Positions 28,287 through 38,039 of a stretch of 64,000 nt of DNA are shown here, one piece after another. Every line of letters starts with the position of its first letter. The stretch's first letter is position 1. This DNA is from Bradyrhizobium zhanjiangense (lineage in GTDB: Bacteria > Pseudomonadota > Alphaproteobacteria > Rhizobiales > Xanthobacteraceae): assembly GCF_004114935.1 (NCBI RefSeq), contig NZ_CP022221.1:2253001-2317000 (forward strand), in the 5' to 3' direction. The position numbers and the translations under genes are program-made. Under the pieces are notes generated by a model, which was not told where the DNA came from, did not search any database, and saw only the letters and a program-made list of their open reading frames with translations.

Positions 28287-30818
28287 CTAGCGGGCACGAA
28301 CCGGTACGGCAGGCGCAATGCGCGCTCGGGCTTGATCGTAAATTTCGACGATGCCGGGCATCGCGATCGTCACTGCTAGTCCGAAGGGCACTAGTTCATC
28401 GATCTTCGTTCCACGATCAGGCTCCCGTTGAACGACGAACTCGATGGCAGAATTTGTGGCCAACGCTGGCGCTCTATCGCCGTCCCAATGCCGAGAAAAC
28501 ACCGTGCCCTTGCTGGCCTGATTGATGTCAGGCTGGCTCTTGCTGGGCAGAACGCGAAATCCACCAAGCTCATCAGGAGCTATAAGCGAGAGCTTGACCG
28601 CGCGATACGACTGTCGTCCCGGTAGAACGGGCGTGAACCAACCAAGCGTTGCCCGAACAGAATGAGGCAGGGCCTGTCCGCTCATGCAGGCGGGCAGCGG
28701 AACGGCGACCGACCGCCTTTGCTCGGCCCCTAGCGTTCCCACAGCCCAGAATGTCGCCCGATCGGCGGCGCAATAGACTGCATCTTCGGCGTTGACAATC
28801 CCATAGCCTAAGAAGCGTCGTATGTTATCCTTCTGCCGCACGTGCTGTCTTGGGTCGGCAGGACCTAAGACGCTCTTTATGAGTTCTGCGCTGTCCAGCG
28901 GCCAAGCCGCAGTGTGGACAAGCAACGCCTTTAGAATGACGGCGCGGTGAGCGTGTGGCAGGGAGATGAACGTCTCGCCGTATGTGGCCTCCAACGCATC
29001 GTGAATTCTATGTGCCGTTCGTGACCCCAAGGCCGATGCGGCGCTCGTGCCGCAAGTGTAGTGTTCCCAATTGCTGGTTCCGTCGCGCGGCGGTGCTGCG
29101 ACTTTCAAGCCATGCGGGCGGGCCCCTCCTGTCGGCCTCACCGCAAGTGCTGTCCCGCTCGCGACCATCGTCAAGTGCTCGCGTGCACCCGGCATAAGGA
29201 TGTCTGGCTTCACGCTATTCGCAAAGCCCGGCCCTAGGGCACTGGATGGGTTGGCGGTGACCATCAACTGAAACGGATCAACTCGTCCGATCGCGCCGCG
29301 ACGCTCGGCGGCGCTAACTGCATCGATGTTTGCCGAGCCCACTGTTATTCCGTTGACTGTCTCGGACGGCGAAAGGAGGCGTCGATATCCTATCAACTGC
29401 GAAAGCGCGGTAAGCGTTTGGGTCCCACGCTCCGGCTGAACTGTGGCCTCGTACTCCATCATCGTTGAGTAGGGCGGAACATCAAATTGCTGGGCGTGAT
29501 TGCCCGCACTGACACAGAACAAAATCCCATACTTGTGGGCAAGCCGGTCAATTAGTCGCGCCCAAGCCGATAGCCTGCCTTGGAACGTCTTTCTGATGTT
29601 GCCGAGGGAGAGATTGATGATCAGAACTGACGGGGCCGTCGGATCGTTGTCGCGACGCATGCTCGTAACGGCTCGGTAGATTAAGTCGACAACCAATCGA
29701 TCTCTGGGAAATTGATCATTTGAACCTAGTACAGGCACAAAGTGAATGCGGCGGGGCAAGGGCAACTCGGAGAGGTTCCGGTCTCCATGCGCGATCAGTG
29801 ACGCCATCGCCGTGCCGTGAATTCTTTCAGCCACGAGAGCGGAGGGCTCAAGTCCGAACAGATCGTCGATATTCAATCGATCGCGAAGGAGAGGATGCTG
29901 AGAGACAGGTACGCCGTCGAGTATCGCTAAGATTGGCTCGCCATTGGCCGGCGGGATCTCTTGTTCTCTTGGCGGTTGCACAGCATCTTCCGACTTTTCC
30001 GGTGGAGCGACGCTCTGAGGACGAATGTGCATCACGGCATCCAGGCCGCTGATGCCTTGATCAGAGCGTTCCACGATCTGTCGAACTGCAGGTACCGGCA
30101 ATCGCGCTAAAAGTGCGTGATAGGCAATATCTGCAATCCGGCTTTTGGAAATCAGTGCGCCGCCTAGCGCCGCAATCGCCTCGACGACCTTTAGTTCGGC
30201 CGCAGCCGCATGCTCGTCAGACGATCGAAATACGAGTTCGATTTCGATGATGAGTAATTCATCATCTCTCATCAACTCGATTTCCTCTTCGAGGATTTCC
30301 CTGTCTTCTTCGTGGACACGGTCGCTTGGGCCCCATGTCCTTATCTCGCGCAGCGTGGCGAACACATCGCGCCACGGCGTAAACCCACTGGCCAGCTCCT
30401 GCCCGGCCGTCCAGCGCTTCCAAAGCGTCAGAATGTTCTGTAGAGCGGCCGCGTCCGGCACCAAGAGATAAGCCTCGGGGGCCGTATCTTGGTCATCGCC
30501 CTCAAGCTCTTCCTCGTCGATCAGCTCAAGCCCCGGAACCTTCTTGATCGCATTGGCGAAGGTGCCCACGGCGCCGCGTACTTCAAAGACAAGCAATCGC
30601 TCTGGCGCAAGTGCGGACTGGTCGGCGCGTAGGGTCAGTCCGGAGGGGTCACGACGCAATGCTTCGTCCAGCCGCCGAAAACGTGGCCCGAACGTAGCGT
30701 TTTGTGCAGCAGGGGAAAACTTAGTCGGCCTTGGGATGTTTCGCTGACGACCGGTCGGCCTTGGCGTTTGCTTGCTCGGCTCCAGTCGCAACAGTGGTTT
30801 GGTCGGATCGCCCGCCAT
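28287..30818 (-). CDS. ietS: Subtilisin-like serine protease of an ATPase/subtilase pair (IetS-type)
   Basis: 843 residues with no signal peptide, so cytoplasmic. The S8 catalytic triad is readable: Asp301 in ILAILDGVPVS, His334 in ERIHGTAMASLIAHGD and Ser592 in TCGTSAASALG; the oxyanion region is GNHAQQ. The N-terminal 290 residues are a family-specific regulatory region. The gene overlaps the 3' end of the AAA ATPase gene by 98 bp. Known biology: paired AAA-ATPase and subtilase genes (ietAS) were described as a plasmid-maintenance pair in Agrobacterium and later as an anti-phage system. The call rests on family and gene order. Confidence 0.85.
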   Translation of the reverse strand: MAGDPTKPLLRLEPSKQTPRPTGRQRNIPRPTKFSPAAQNATFGPRFRRLDEALRRDPSGLTLRADQSALAPERLLVFEVRGAVGTFANAIKKVPGLELIDEEELEGDDQDTAPEAYLLVPDAAALQNILTLWKRWTAGQELASGFTPWRDVFATLREIRTWGPSDRVHEEDREILEEEIELMRDDELLIIEIELVFRSSDEHAAAAELKVVEAIAALGGALISKSRIADIAYHALLARLPVPAVRQIVERSDQGISGLDAVMHIRPQSVAPPEKSEDAVQPPREQEIPPANGEPILAILDGVPVSQHPLLRDRLNIDDLFGLEPSALVAERIHGTAMASLIAHGDRNLSELPLPRRIHFVPVLGSNDQFPRDRLVVDLIYRAVTSMRRDNDPTAPSVLIINLSLGNIRKTFQGRLSAWARLIDRLAHKYGILFCVSAGNHAQQFDVPPYSTMMEYEATVQPERGTQTLTALSQLIGYRRLLSPSETVNGITVGSANIDAVSAAERRGAIGRVDPFQLMVTANPSSALGPGFANSVKPDILMPGAREHLTMVASGTALAVRPTGGARPHGLKVAAPPRDGTSNWEHYTCGTSAASALGSRTAHRIHDALEATYGETFISLPHAHRAVILKALLVHTAAWPLDSAELIKSVLGPADPRQHVRQKDNIRRFLGYGIVNAEDAVYCAADRATFWAVGTLGAEQRRSVAVPLPACMSGQALPHSVRATLGWFTPVLPGRQSYRAVKLSLIAPDELGGFRVLPSKSQPDINQASKGTVFSRHWDGDRAPALATNSAIEFVVQREPDRGTKIDELVPFGLAVTIAMPGIVEIYDQARARIAPAVPVRAR

Positions 30819-31797
30819 AAATATTCTCTGGTTTTACTCGGGCTGACCAATTTTCGAGTTCAGCCGCAATTGCCGAATTGATGGAAACCTCACCGAGACC
30901 AAGAATTTGGCGGCGCCGTACATTCTGACAGAAGTCTAAAACCTCAGCGTAAGATGTCGCTTCGATCCTTCTTGCCAATTCTTGAGCCGTTACGGATGGC
31001 CGATCCGGCCAGCCAACAAAAATTCGGTCGATGAAATGTGCAATTTCCGCAGCCTGAGGTGCGGGCAACGATAGCTTCAGCTGGAAACGCCGCCAGACCG
31101 CTCGATCAAGCAGCTCGGCATGATTGGTTGCCGCGATCGTCACAACATAACTCGGCAGCTTGTCGATCTGCATCAGCAAGAACGAGACAACTCGCTTTAT
31201 CTCACCAGTTTCGTGATCGTCGCCGCGTTCTTTCCCGATGGCGTCAAACTCATCAAAGAATAGAACGCAAGGCTGGGTGCGGGCGTAGTCAAAGAGCGCG
31301 CGAAGGCGCGCGTTCGTTTCACCGAGATAGCTTCCCACCAACGCGTCGTAGCGAACGACAAAAAAAGGCAACGCTAAGCCATCAGCTATGGCCTCAGCGA
31401 AAGATGTCTTGCCGTTGCCGGGCGGGCCGGACAAGAGAATTCGATGCCGTGGCTCATACCCGCTCGCTCGAAGCACATCAGCGCGCAGATGTTCTTCGAT
31501 TAGCTGAAGCCCCTCAGTCCGTGCTGGTAGGGGCAGGACTAGATCGTCGAGGGAGATACGTGGCGTTACTTCAAGAATTGTATCGCGCCCCGCGAAGTTT
31601 GCAGCGCGTTGCGAGGTGACCAAGCTGGGCGGCGTGACAGCGACGGTTTGCAACGCGCGTTCGAGCCGGTCGGCGTAGGCGTGATGGCTCTTCGCGCGCT
31701 CGTCAGCCACGATCGCTTCTACCGTCGAGCGCAGCATAGGTTTATCGCCGGCAACGCCGGCGCGCACTAGGGAGATGAGGAGGTCGCTCTTGGCCAT
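30721..31797 (-). CDS. ietA: AAA+ ATPase of an ATPase/subtilase pair (IetA-type)
   Basis: 358 residues. The start at ATG 31797 (MAKSDLLISLVRAGVAGDKP) is chosen over an upstream reading that encodes an unlikely N-terminus. Walker A is LLSGPPGNGKTSFAEA with Lys130; Walker B is CVLFFDEFDAIGKE with Asp182 and Glu183; sensor 1 and the arginine finger region is TIAATNHAELLDRAVWRRF. This is the classic AAA type used to remodel protein substrates. It probably controls or feeds the protease encoded by the overlapping downstream gene. Confidence 0.87.
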   Translation of the reverse strand: MAKSDLLISLVRAGVAGDKPMLRSTVEAIVADERAKSHHAYADRLERALQTVAVTPPSLVTSQRAANFAGRDTILEVTPRISLDDLVLPLPARTEGLQLIEEHLRADVLRASGYEPRHRILLSGPPGNGKTSFAEAIADGLALPFFVVRYDALVGSYLGETNARLRALFDYARTQPCVLFFDEFDAIGKERGDDHETGEIKRVVSFLLMQIDKLPSYVVTIAATNHAELLDRAVWRRFQLKLSLPAPQAAEIAHFIDRIFVGWPDRPSVTAQELARRIEATSYAEVLDFCQNVRRRQILGLGEVSINSAIAAELENWSARVKPENIYGGRSDQTTVATGAEQANAKADRSSAKHPKAD

Positions 31798-31926
31798 AAC
31801 AGGACAACCTATACGAATATTTGGGCGCGATGACACTGCTACGAAGGACGCTTCCTTGTGAACAACGGGGTGCTGGCCAGCGTTCCAGCTAGCCACTGCC
31901 CCCGCGAAACCTGCCGGTCGAAGCAT

Positions 31927-32808
31927 CGTAGACCCTGATTAAGATATTGAAAACGGTAGAAAAAAATGTCGGCAGTCCTGGGCGGCGGCCTCCAGGGTAA
32001 ATTTAGCTCGCGGAAGCCGCTTGGACGCACTCGCGGGGGCTTCGCTGTCGAAGCGACGTGTCGGCCGCGGAGTAGGATGTCAGAGATGTCCCCCGCTTCC
32101 GGCGCCGACGGTCTTCGAAAGGGCAGTCGGGCGGCCCCGCCGGCCGAGGCCGCCCCCCGAGGGCGTCCCGAGCGTCAACAGCGCTTGCGATGTTTCATTT
32201 GCTTCCCGCAGTCCGGCTCCCCTCAGGCAGCGAGCCGGACAATCTCAAACCGGAGGGGCTTTTCCGGGGGTGGGCCGTCAAAACGGCCCCCCGCTACCAA
32301 ATAGCCATTAAATATCGATATTTTAGATGGCGACCGAGGTCTAGTGATTTTCGTCGCTTTGGACCCGTAGCAAATGCGTAGAGCCGAAGGCCGTGCGCGT
32401 AGTTGAATCCTTGCAGTGTTGGCGTAGCCCAAGCGAGCTCTAGTCGCGAGGACCGCCAAGGATTCAATGTTCTCGCGACGGAGCGCTCTCGATCCAAATT
32501 CTCCAGCTGGATTCCCCGATGGGGCGCGCGAATCCTTAGTGGATGACGCGTCGTCGCATTCGGGTTTAGGCAAACTCGGTGGCTTGCTCGAATGCGGAAG
32601 ATACCCGTGACGTCGATCTCTTGTCCGCAGGACATACGGGTCTCTCACGAGCCCGACGCACTAATCAGCGAGAGAGTCTCGTCATGACCAGCAGACGGAC
32701 ATTGGCATTCGGTTGCGCGCCGGAGTCACGTGCTGTCGATGGGCGCGATCGCAATCGGCATCATGGCATCTGAGTGATCGGCACCACGGAATGCCGATCG
32801 CGCGACAC
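31927..32808. other. Gap without a supported gene
   Basis: Frames on both strands are arginine/proline-rich and resemble no family. The stretch contains a perfect 14-bp palindrome AAATATCGATATTT at 32310-32323 and a short hairpin (GGGCCGT at 32272-32278 with ACGGCCC at 32283-32289). Together with integrase debris nearby these may mark an old integration or resolution site. Confidence 0.4.
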
Positions 32809-33711
32809 CTAGCCACCGTCTTCCTCACTATCGCGCGGGCGAGAAGCCCGTCCTTGCCGCCCACGATCTTCAAGGAGAAGGGCGGGGACCGGCGCCGACT
32901 TCGGTGACTTCGGCCTGCACCTCGCCTGGCCGCAATCTCCTGGGAGGCGGAGGTTCCAGACGGCGCAATCGGCGACGAACGCCGCGAACGGCGTGATATC
33001 GCCTTTCACACTCGCAACCTCCAAAGCCTGCATATACTCAGTTCGTCTATCGACCGGCAAGATGGTCCATGGATACCCACCTTCGGCAAGCATTTACATT
33101 CATGAGGAAGCGGCCCGAGCGGCCGTTGCCGTCCGGCAACGGATGGATGAAGGTGAATAGGAAATGGCCGAGGACGGCTCTCACACGAGGATCCTTCTCG
33201 GCGTGCAGGCATTCGAAAACGTTTCCTTGGCGTCCGGTAGTGACTCCCAGGCCGTTGGAGCGTGCCCGGAATTCGTAATGAACAGGAGATGTTGTCGATA
33301 GCCGGCAAGACGCTCCGGCTTAAGCAGGCCCGCGGCGACAGACGGTTCGAACATGGAGCGAAACCACTTGAGATGGTCCTCTTCTGCTACTGTCGCTGCA
33401 TCTGCCCCGTCGAGCACGCTCCTCACTGACTTCACCACTTCGGCGAAAGCCAGTTGGTAGCCCTTCGCGGCCATTGCACCGGTTTGCTTCTTATCGTTTT
33501 CGTTCGTTTCCGGGCTCCACTGACCGGATTTGACCCGCTCGATGAGCTCTTCGCTTACTGAATAGCCTTCGATCGAGAGGGAGTGGTAGGCGTCGGAGGT
33601 GTAGCGCTCGTTGACGGCTGCGATGTAGGCGTCGGCGTCCTCGACCTTGCTAGGTTCGGCGGGAAACGCGGCGATGCCGAGCTTTAGCACCCTGCCAAGG
33701 CGCTCGAACAC
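32809..33711 (-). pseudogene. Fic/DOC-family AMP-transferase, frameshifted
   Basis: The N-terminal half reads in one frame (33711-about 33210) with YHSLSIEGYSVSEELIERVK and AAKGYQLAFAEVVKSVRSVL. The catalytic motif is in a second frame around 33100-33150 as HPLPDGNGRSGR (family HPFxDGNGRxxR; Leu replaces Phe). The C-terminal helix (YPWTILPVDRRTEYMQALEV) is in a third frame ending near 32810. At least two indels break a gene that once encoded about 300 residues. Confidence 0.75.
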
Positions 33712-33811
33712 CTAGGCAGCGGCTCCCTGACGACGCCCCGGAGACTAATGGCGAGGCTCTTCGCGAGCGGCCCAACGCAGGATCACCCTGAAGCTTCTGT
33801 GGCTCGGCCGA

Positions 33812-34490
33812 TCACCCGGCCTTCCGTTCGAACTCGGTCGAGTTTTCCAGCAAGGGGATATCGAGACTCGAGATCTCCGGCATGGCTTTGCCGGCGATCG
33901 CTTGGAGATCACCAACCATCCCGACGGTAGATTCAATCACGGATTGGATCTGGGTCTCGCGCTTAGCCCACAGGCGGCTCATGAACTTGCGCTCTTTGTC
34001 GAGGTCCTCACGCATGTCGTTGAACTTCTCGACAACAGCTTCCACCCGTTGTCGGAATTTGATCCCGGTCAGATACTGGTAAACCTGCTCCATCTTGGTA
34101 TTCTGTCCCTGTTGCGCCAGGCGTGATCCGCTACTTCGATTAGGGTCTGGCGGAGAGCGACAGCAACGGGCAGGGCGTAGCGCGGATGCGCGACCCACAC
34201 TCCGTCTACCAAATCGAAGTGCTCGATATGCTTTGGAAGCGCCTGCGAGATAATGAGAGCAACGTCGGCCCCACAACGCCGCTGATCGTCACGCAGCTTT
34301 GCGAGCCAACCATCGCTCCATGCTTTAGTGCGTTCGACTCCCAAAGAATGATGCCAACGGCTTGGCCGATCGACCCGTTGACCTGTTGCACAACATCGGC
34401 CCCGAGCTCACCCTTTCCGACAGGATCGACCAGGTCGGTGGGAAAGGCCATACGGTTTCTGTCGATCACCATGAGACCGCCCGCAAGCAC
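33812..34490 (-). pseudogene. DUF2130-domain protein, truncated and frameshifted
   Basis: Pieces of one DUF2130 domain lie in successive frames: DLVDPVGKGELGADVVQQVN and GIILWES (34490-about 34350), then TKAWSDGWLAKLRDDQRRCG and ADVALIISQALPKHIEHFDL (34340-34110), then YQYLTGIKFRQRVEAVVEKF and KERKFMSRLWAKRETQI (34080-33815). The usual long N-terminal coiled coil is missing; the sequence beyond 34490 is integrase remnant. The protein family's function is unknown. Confidence 0.75.
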
Positions 34491-34912
34491 TTCGACAAGT
34501 CCGACCTCAATGCGATTTTTTGCTCGCCGGTGTATTCGAGGTGGTGCAGAGGCGGCCTTCTGGTCCGCTCATTGGCCTACTTTCTGGAATGCGTTTAGAC
34601 GAAATCGCTCAATTGCGCATCTGCGACCTTCGTCAGGATGAAGACACCAAGCATTGGTTTTTCGACATTGACAGGACGGGCGGAAGGTCAACCAAGAATG
34701 TCTCTTCAATCCGCCATGTGCCCTTGCATCGAGATTTGAAACGTATTGGTCTGCTTACGTTGAATGCGCCCGCGGACCATTCCTATCGGCCTCCCTTCCT
34801 GGAGTGGAGGCACCCCTACAACAAGACGGAGCAGAGTCCACCTATCCAGCTCTGGGATGGGCGGCACCCACTCCCTGGACTCCGCCAGAGCACCCCACAG
34901 GTCGCGATCTGA
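34460..34912 (+). pseudogene. Tyrosine recombinase (phage integrase) fragment
   Basis: The catalytic-domain entrance is spread over frames: FDKSDLNAIFCSPVYSR near 34490-34540, then LIGLLSGMRLDEIAQLRICD with the first catalytic Arg (SGMRLDE) and the beta-strand segment SSIRHVPLHRDLKRIGLL at 34570-34760. The C-terminal HxxR and Tyr are absent here; an integrase tail of the same type occurs at about 38060. The insertion of this piece truncates the DUF2130 gene. Confidence 0.7.
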
Positions 34913-35116
34913 TGGATTTCGGGCAGAGGTCCCGGCGACGCAAAGGGAGCCCGCGCAAGGCAAGAACGAGGGGGCACTGCGAGCCGCGCAGCAGCTGGAT
35001 ATCGGCACGCCCTTGGATGAGCCATCGGCTCGGCGGCAACAGTATACGAATAGGTAATTTAGCGCATCGGCTACGCACAGACTGAAACGAGAGCAGGGAA
35101 CTCGGCCCGGACCCAG

Positions 35117-35548
35117 CTACTCGGACGCGGAAGACGCTAAAACCAGAACCCAGGCATTCGCCTGTCCAGGCCAAAATAGGTACGTACGGCCAGTTGTTGC
35201 CTTGATCGTCTTATTTTCCTTTCCGTCGTGGTATGAGACTGAAACCGTCTCACCGCATTTTGCACACGAAAAGTCTATCGACTGCTTAGGCTCAATCGAT
35301 AGAGTTTGCCATGCAGACTGCCCGTTCCAGTAAGAAAACACTAGCGTGTAAGGACCGGGATTCCTGATGCGAATATCACCAGGTTTAGGTGGCGAGTTCA
35401 AAATAAGAGACGGAGGAGCTATCTGAGCTATTCCTCCTTCCCGAGGACCGATCGGCGCCCTCGGCGTTGCAGCATCCCCAGCGGCGGCATGCGTCACTAG
35501 TCCTATTGCGACCAGAAAGTAGACCGGAATGCTCGCGCCGACATTCAT
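35117..35548 (-). CDS. Exported hypothetical protein, last gene of a secreted operon
   Basis: 143 residues with a signal peptide (ASIPVYFLVAIGLVTHAAAG). After a proline-rich linker the mature domain is beta-rich (GDIRIRNPGPYTLVFSYW, QTLSIEPKQSIDFSCAKCGE) with one cysteine pair, suggesting an immunoglobulin-like fold. Its ATG overlaps the preceding stop (4 bp), showing translational coupling. Family not recognised. Confidence 0.6.
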   Translation of the reverse strand: MNVGASIPVYFLVAIGLVTHAAAGDAATPRAPIGPREGGIAQIAPPSLILNSPPKPGDIRIRNPGPYTLVFSYWNGQSAWQTLSIEPKQSIDFSCAKCGETVSVSYHDGKENKTIKATTGRTYLFWPGQANAWVLVLASSASE

Positions 35549-36057
35549 GCTGCGCTCCTAACTTCTTCGGTATTCGGACGCCTTCCCGACGATTGGGGAG
35601 CAGTGCTTTGTTGAGAATCACTTGGGGCAGTAGCAGCCGCAGATTGGGCAAAACGGCCAAGCATGTACCCGATGATCGTTCCGAATAGTCCAAAAGCGGG
35701 TGCAATCTGTTCGTTGCTGTAGCCGACAGTCACCAAGATGAGAGTCCCGGTAATAACGGTAAGAATAATTACCGGGCGGGCAATATCGTCAGGCCGAGCA
35801 TTGGTGACTTTCCGTAGTGTAAAGATAAGTGCGCAGATAATCGCTAGGCCTAGAATACCGATCAAGCAAGTCAGCCAAAACTCGTAAGGCGTCTTCGACG
35901 AAAAGAATCCCGCGAGAGTAGCCCCTGAACTCGGCGGATTCTGGAGTATAGGTGGAGGAGGTATAGATTCCTCGCAGGCACCTGGCGAAATCAGGCAACT
36001 CCACATTCCCATGGCTAAAAGGAGCTGGGCTGAATTCTTTCTATAGTCCTCGGACAT
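35545..36057 (-). CDS. Membrane protein with signal-like N-terminus, secreted operon
   Basis: About 170 residues from ATG 36057 (MSEDYRKNSAQLLLAMGMWS). After a hydrophobic N-terminal segment and a proline-rich stretch there are two strong membrane helices (FWLTCLIGILGLAIICALIF and VIILTVITGTLILVTVGY) and a short glycine-rich re-entrant segment (APAFGLFGTIIGYMLGRF). The tail is polar. The start overlaps the metallopeptidase gene by 17 bp. It may anchor the exported partners to the inner membrane (inference). Confidence 0.6.
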   Translation of the reverse strand: MSEDYRKNSAQLLLAMGMWSCLISPGACEESIPPPPILQNPPSSGATLAGFFSSKTPYEFWLTCLIGILGLAIICALIFTLRKVTNARPDDIARPVIILTVITGTLILVTVGYSNEQIAPAFGLFGTIIGYMLGRFAQSAAATAPSDSQQSTAPQSSGRRPNTEEVRSAA

Positions 36058-36787
36058 AGGATGCTCCCTCTCGCGCTGAAGCCTCGAACGTTTGCCCACC
36101 TAATGACAACGTATATCCCTTATCCAATGCCGCACATCGTTGCCCCGGAGATCCATGATCATCCGGTGACGCGTTCTCGTAAGCGCCTAAGGCAATGAAT
36201 GCCCTCAGTACATCGCGCATAGCGCCGGGATCGGATCCCATTTTTTTAGCCAAATAGTATCCGGCGAGGACGTCTGCATGAAGCTCGCGCAAACGCTCCG
36301 TTGGACCGCTCAAACGTTCATAATATTGATCAGCCGAGAAGAATTGGAAGATGTGACCGCACTCGTGCGCTAACACACAGGCAACCGTAATTCCTCCTCG
36401 GCTCGGCTTGAGAAGCTCATTAACCAACCTGAGTCCGATCAAAACAGTCCCCTTTGTTCCATTGACGATAGTCTCAGGCGTAGCTCCTGCGTTCTTGGCG
36501 TTGACAAACTTGAATCCAGGGTCGACCGGAATCACTGTGATGATGCGCTTCAATTCTGCTATCAGCGCTCTATCAAAGGCCGGATCACCCGATTTGGATT
36601 TCATGTCATTGTAATCGGACGGAGGACTTCGAGAAATGCAAGCAACGCGAGTGCTGTCGATCGCATAGGAAGCGGTTTGACTTGACATCAGAATCGAAAT
36701 CGACCCGACGATCAAGGCGCGTCGCGAGCATGCAACACACATGACAGCATCCCTTAATGCTGAGGCCCAATTACTTAAACGCAGCAA
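36041..36787 (-). CDS. Exported zinc metallopeptidase-like protein (HExxH)
   Basis: 248 residues. A basic region is followed by a hydrophobic segment (RALIVGSISILMSSQTASYA), acting as signal peptide or anchor. The zinc motif is HECGH (His141, Glu142, His145) in VLAHECGHIFQFFSADQ. A third ligand is likely in ELHADVLAGYYLAKK, the ELxAD pattern seen in several M48-like families. The function is probably periplasmic proteolysis. It overlaps the upstream gene by 17 bp in the four-gene operon. Confidence 0.65.
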   Translation of the reverse strand: MLRLSNWASALRDAVMCVACSRRALIVGSISILMSSQTASYAIDSTRVACISRSPPSDYNDMKSKSGDPAFDRALIAELKRIITVIPVDPGFKFVNAKNAGATPETIVNGTKGTVLIGLRLVNELLKPSRGGITVACVLAHECGHIFQFFSADQYYERLSGPTERLRELHADVLAGYYLAKKMGSDPGAMRDVLRAFIALGAYENASPDDHGSPGQRCAALDKGYTLSLGGQTFEASAREGASYVRGL

Positions 36788-37673
36788 CCGAAGCGGGGGT
36801 CATAGCAGCCGGACAATCTCCAAGTCCCTTATAGCAATCCAAAACGCTGACCGCGGATTTGCTCGTCTGAATTACAACAGGAGGCGGATTCACAACGGTA
36901 GGTGGGGCCCTGCCAACCGTTTCATTCGACGAGGCGTCATTCTTTCGGTCAGTGTTGGATCGAAAGCTAGAGAGCATCGCTGGAGGTATTGCTTGGTACT
37001 CGGCGGGCCGATCCTTACTCATCCAAACTGAAAATCCGCGTATCTCTGATGGCTGGTTGGGTGGCGTTACGACATCGGCGCGGACATAGACAGCGGCTTT
37101 CCCCTCAAATGCAGCAATCACGAACCAAGTGTTTTCAACAAAGCGTTGATATGCGACTTTCCTGTCATTGATTTTGAGGAGTCTGTCGAAAAGGTCTTTA
37201 AGCGACACTTCAGTCCCGAACCGCAGGGTCTCAACAACGAGTCCATTTTTCTTGCTGTACCAGTGATTGCCCCATTTCGTCTCTGTTGGTCCCTGCACCA
37301 AGCCCAAGGGAATACCGACTGATACCCCTGCTTCATTGTCTGTAAACTGCCTAAACCCCGCTTGAGTACGACGAGCCCGCCCCTCCTGCAGAAGTTGGCC
37401 TTCTTCCAGTGAAGTCAATTGGCCCGTTACAGGATGTCCGATGCGAGCTTGGAATTTCTTGATAGCCGCAAGCGTGCCTTCACCGATCTTTCCGTCAACA
37501 AGACCTTCGTAGTCGGTCGTCCAAATCAGGGCTTCTTGTTGCTTTCGGATCTGGGAGGCTGTTTGGGATTGCGCAAATGCTGGTCCGGTGCAAAGCGACG
37601 CAACCGTTGCAACTATTAGTATGATGTGGTTCGCATTCTGGATGCTGGATATAGTCCGTCCGCACGTACTCAT
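36771..37673 (-). CDS. Exported peptidoglycan-binding-domain protein
   Basis: About 300 residues from ATG 37673 (MSTCGRT). A signal peptide (HIILIVATVASLCTGPAFAQ) is followed by a PG_binding_1-type repeat (LIWTTDYEGLVDGKIGEGTL, AAIKKFQARIGHPVTGQL) that should hold it to the cell wall. The rest is a beta-rich domain (WGNHWYSKKNGLVVETLRFG) and a proline-rich C-terminus (PPTVVNPPPVVIQ). It is first in a four-gene overlapping operon with a metallopeptidase, a membrane protein and another exported protein. Confidence 0.65.
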   Translation of the reverse strand: MSTCGRTISSIQNANHIILIVATVASLCTGPAFAQSQTASQIRKQQEALIWTTDYEGLVDGKIGEGTLAAIKKFQARIGHPVTGQLTSLEEGQLLQEGRARRTQAGFRQFTDNEAGVSVGIPLGLVQGPTETKWGNHWYSKKNGLVVETLRFGTEVSLKDLFDRLLKINDRKVAYQRFVENTWFVIAAFEGKAAVYVRADVVTPPNQPSEIRGFSVWMSKDRPAEYQAIPPAMLSSFRSNTDRKNDASSNETVGRAPPTVVNPPPVVIQTSKSAVSVLDCYKGLGDCPAAMTPASVAAFK

Positions 37674-38039
37674 ATCTTCCCTCCGGAAGAAGCGCGTCCG
37701 ACTTAATGCCAGCAAAGCTAGTGCTCGCTAGAGAGCGAGAATATGAACTAGCTCACATTCGGAGGAAAGAGTGCGCAAAAATTACGAACCGCTGCCGCTC
37801 AGGAATTGGTGCATCCGGCGGCGGCGCACGCGGAAAGCTGTGTTCAATGCGAACGAGTTTTTGAGAATGTGGTTTTGTATCGGCAACTGATCCATAGCCT
37901 TTCCAGAGATCATCTAGAGCCCAAGGACGGCTATCTGTTCATTGCGCCCATGGTCGGGAAGTTGGGCATCCGCGACGCGGTGAAGAAGCTGCGAAATAAC
38001 GTCAGTGATGAGGTGGTGAAGGACACGAACGTTGATCCA
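37674..38039. other. Gap with decayed sequence
   Basis: The region upstream of the secreted operon should hold its promoter, but none is unambiguous. The plus strand from 37806 has an open frame of 90 codons whose last third merges into the integrase remnant described next; it may be degraded integrase sequence. Confidence 0.35.

Noticed and set aside
31798..31926. N-terminal extension of the AAA ATPase
   Set aside because: The 43 extra residues have no family-like sequence; MAKSDLLISLVRAG is a more natural start.
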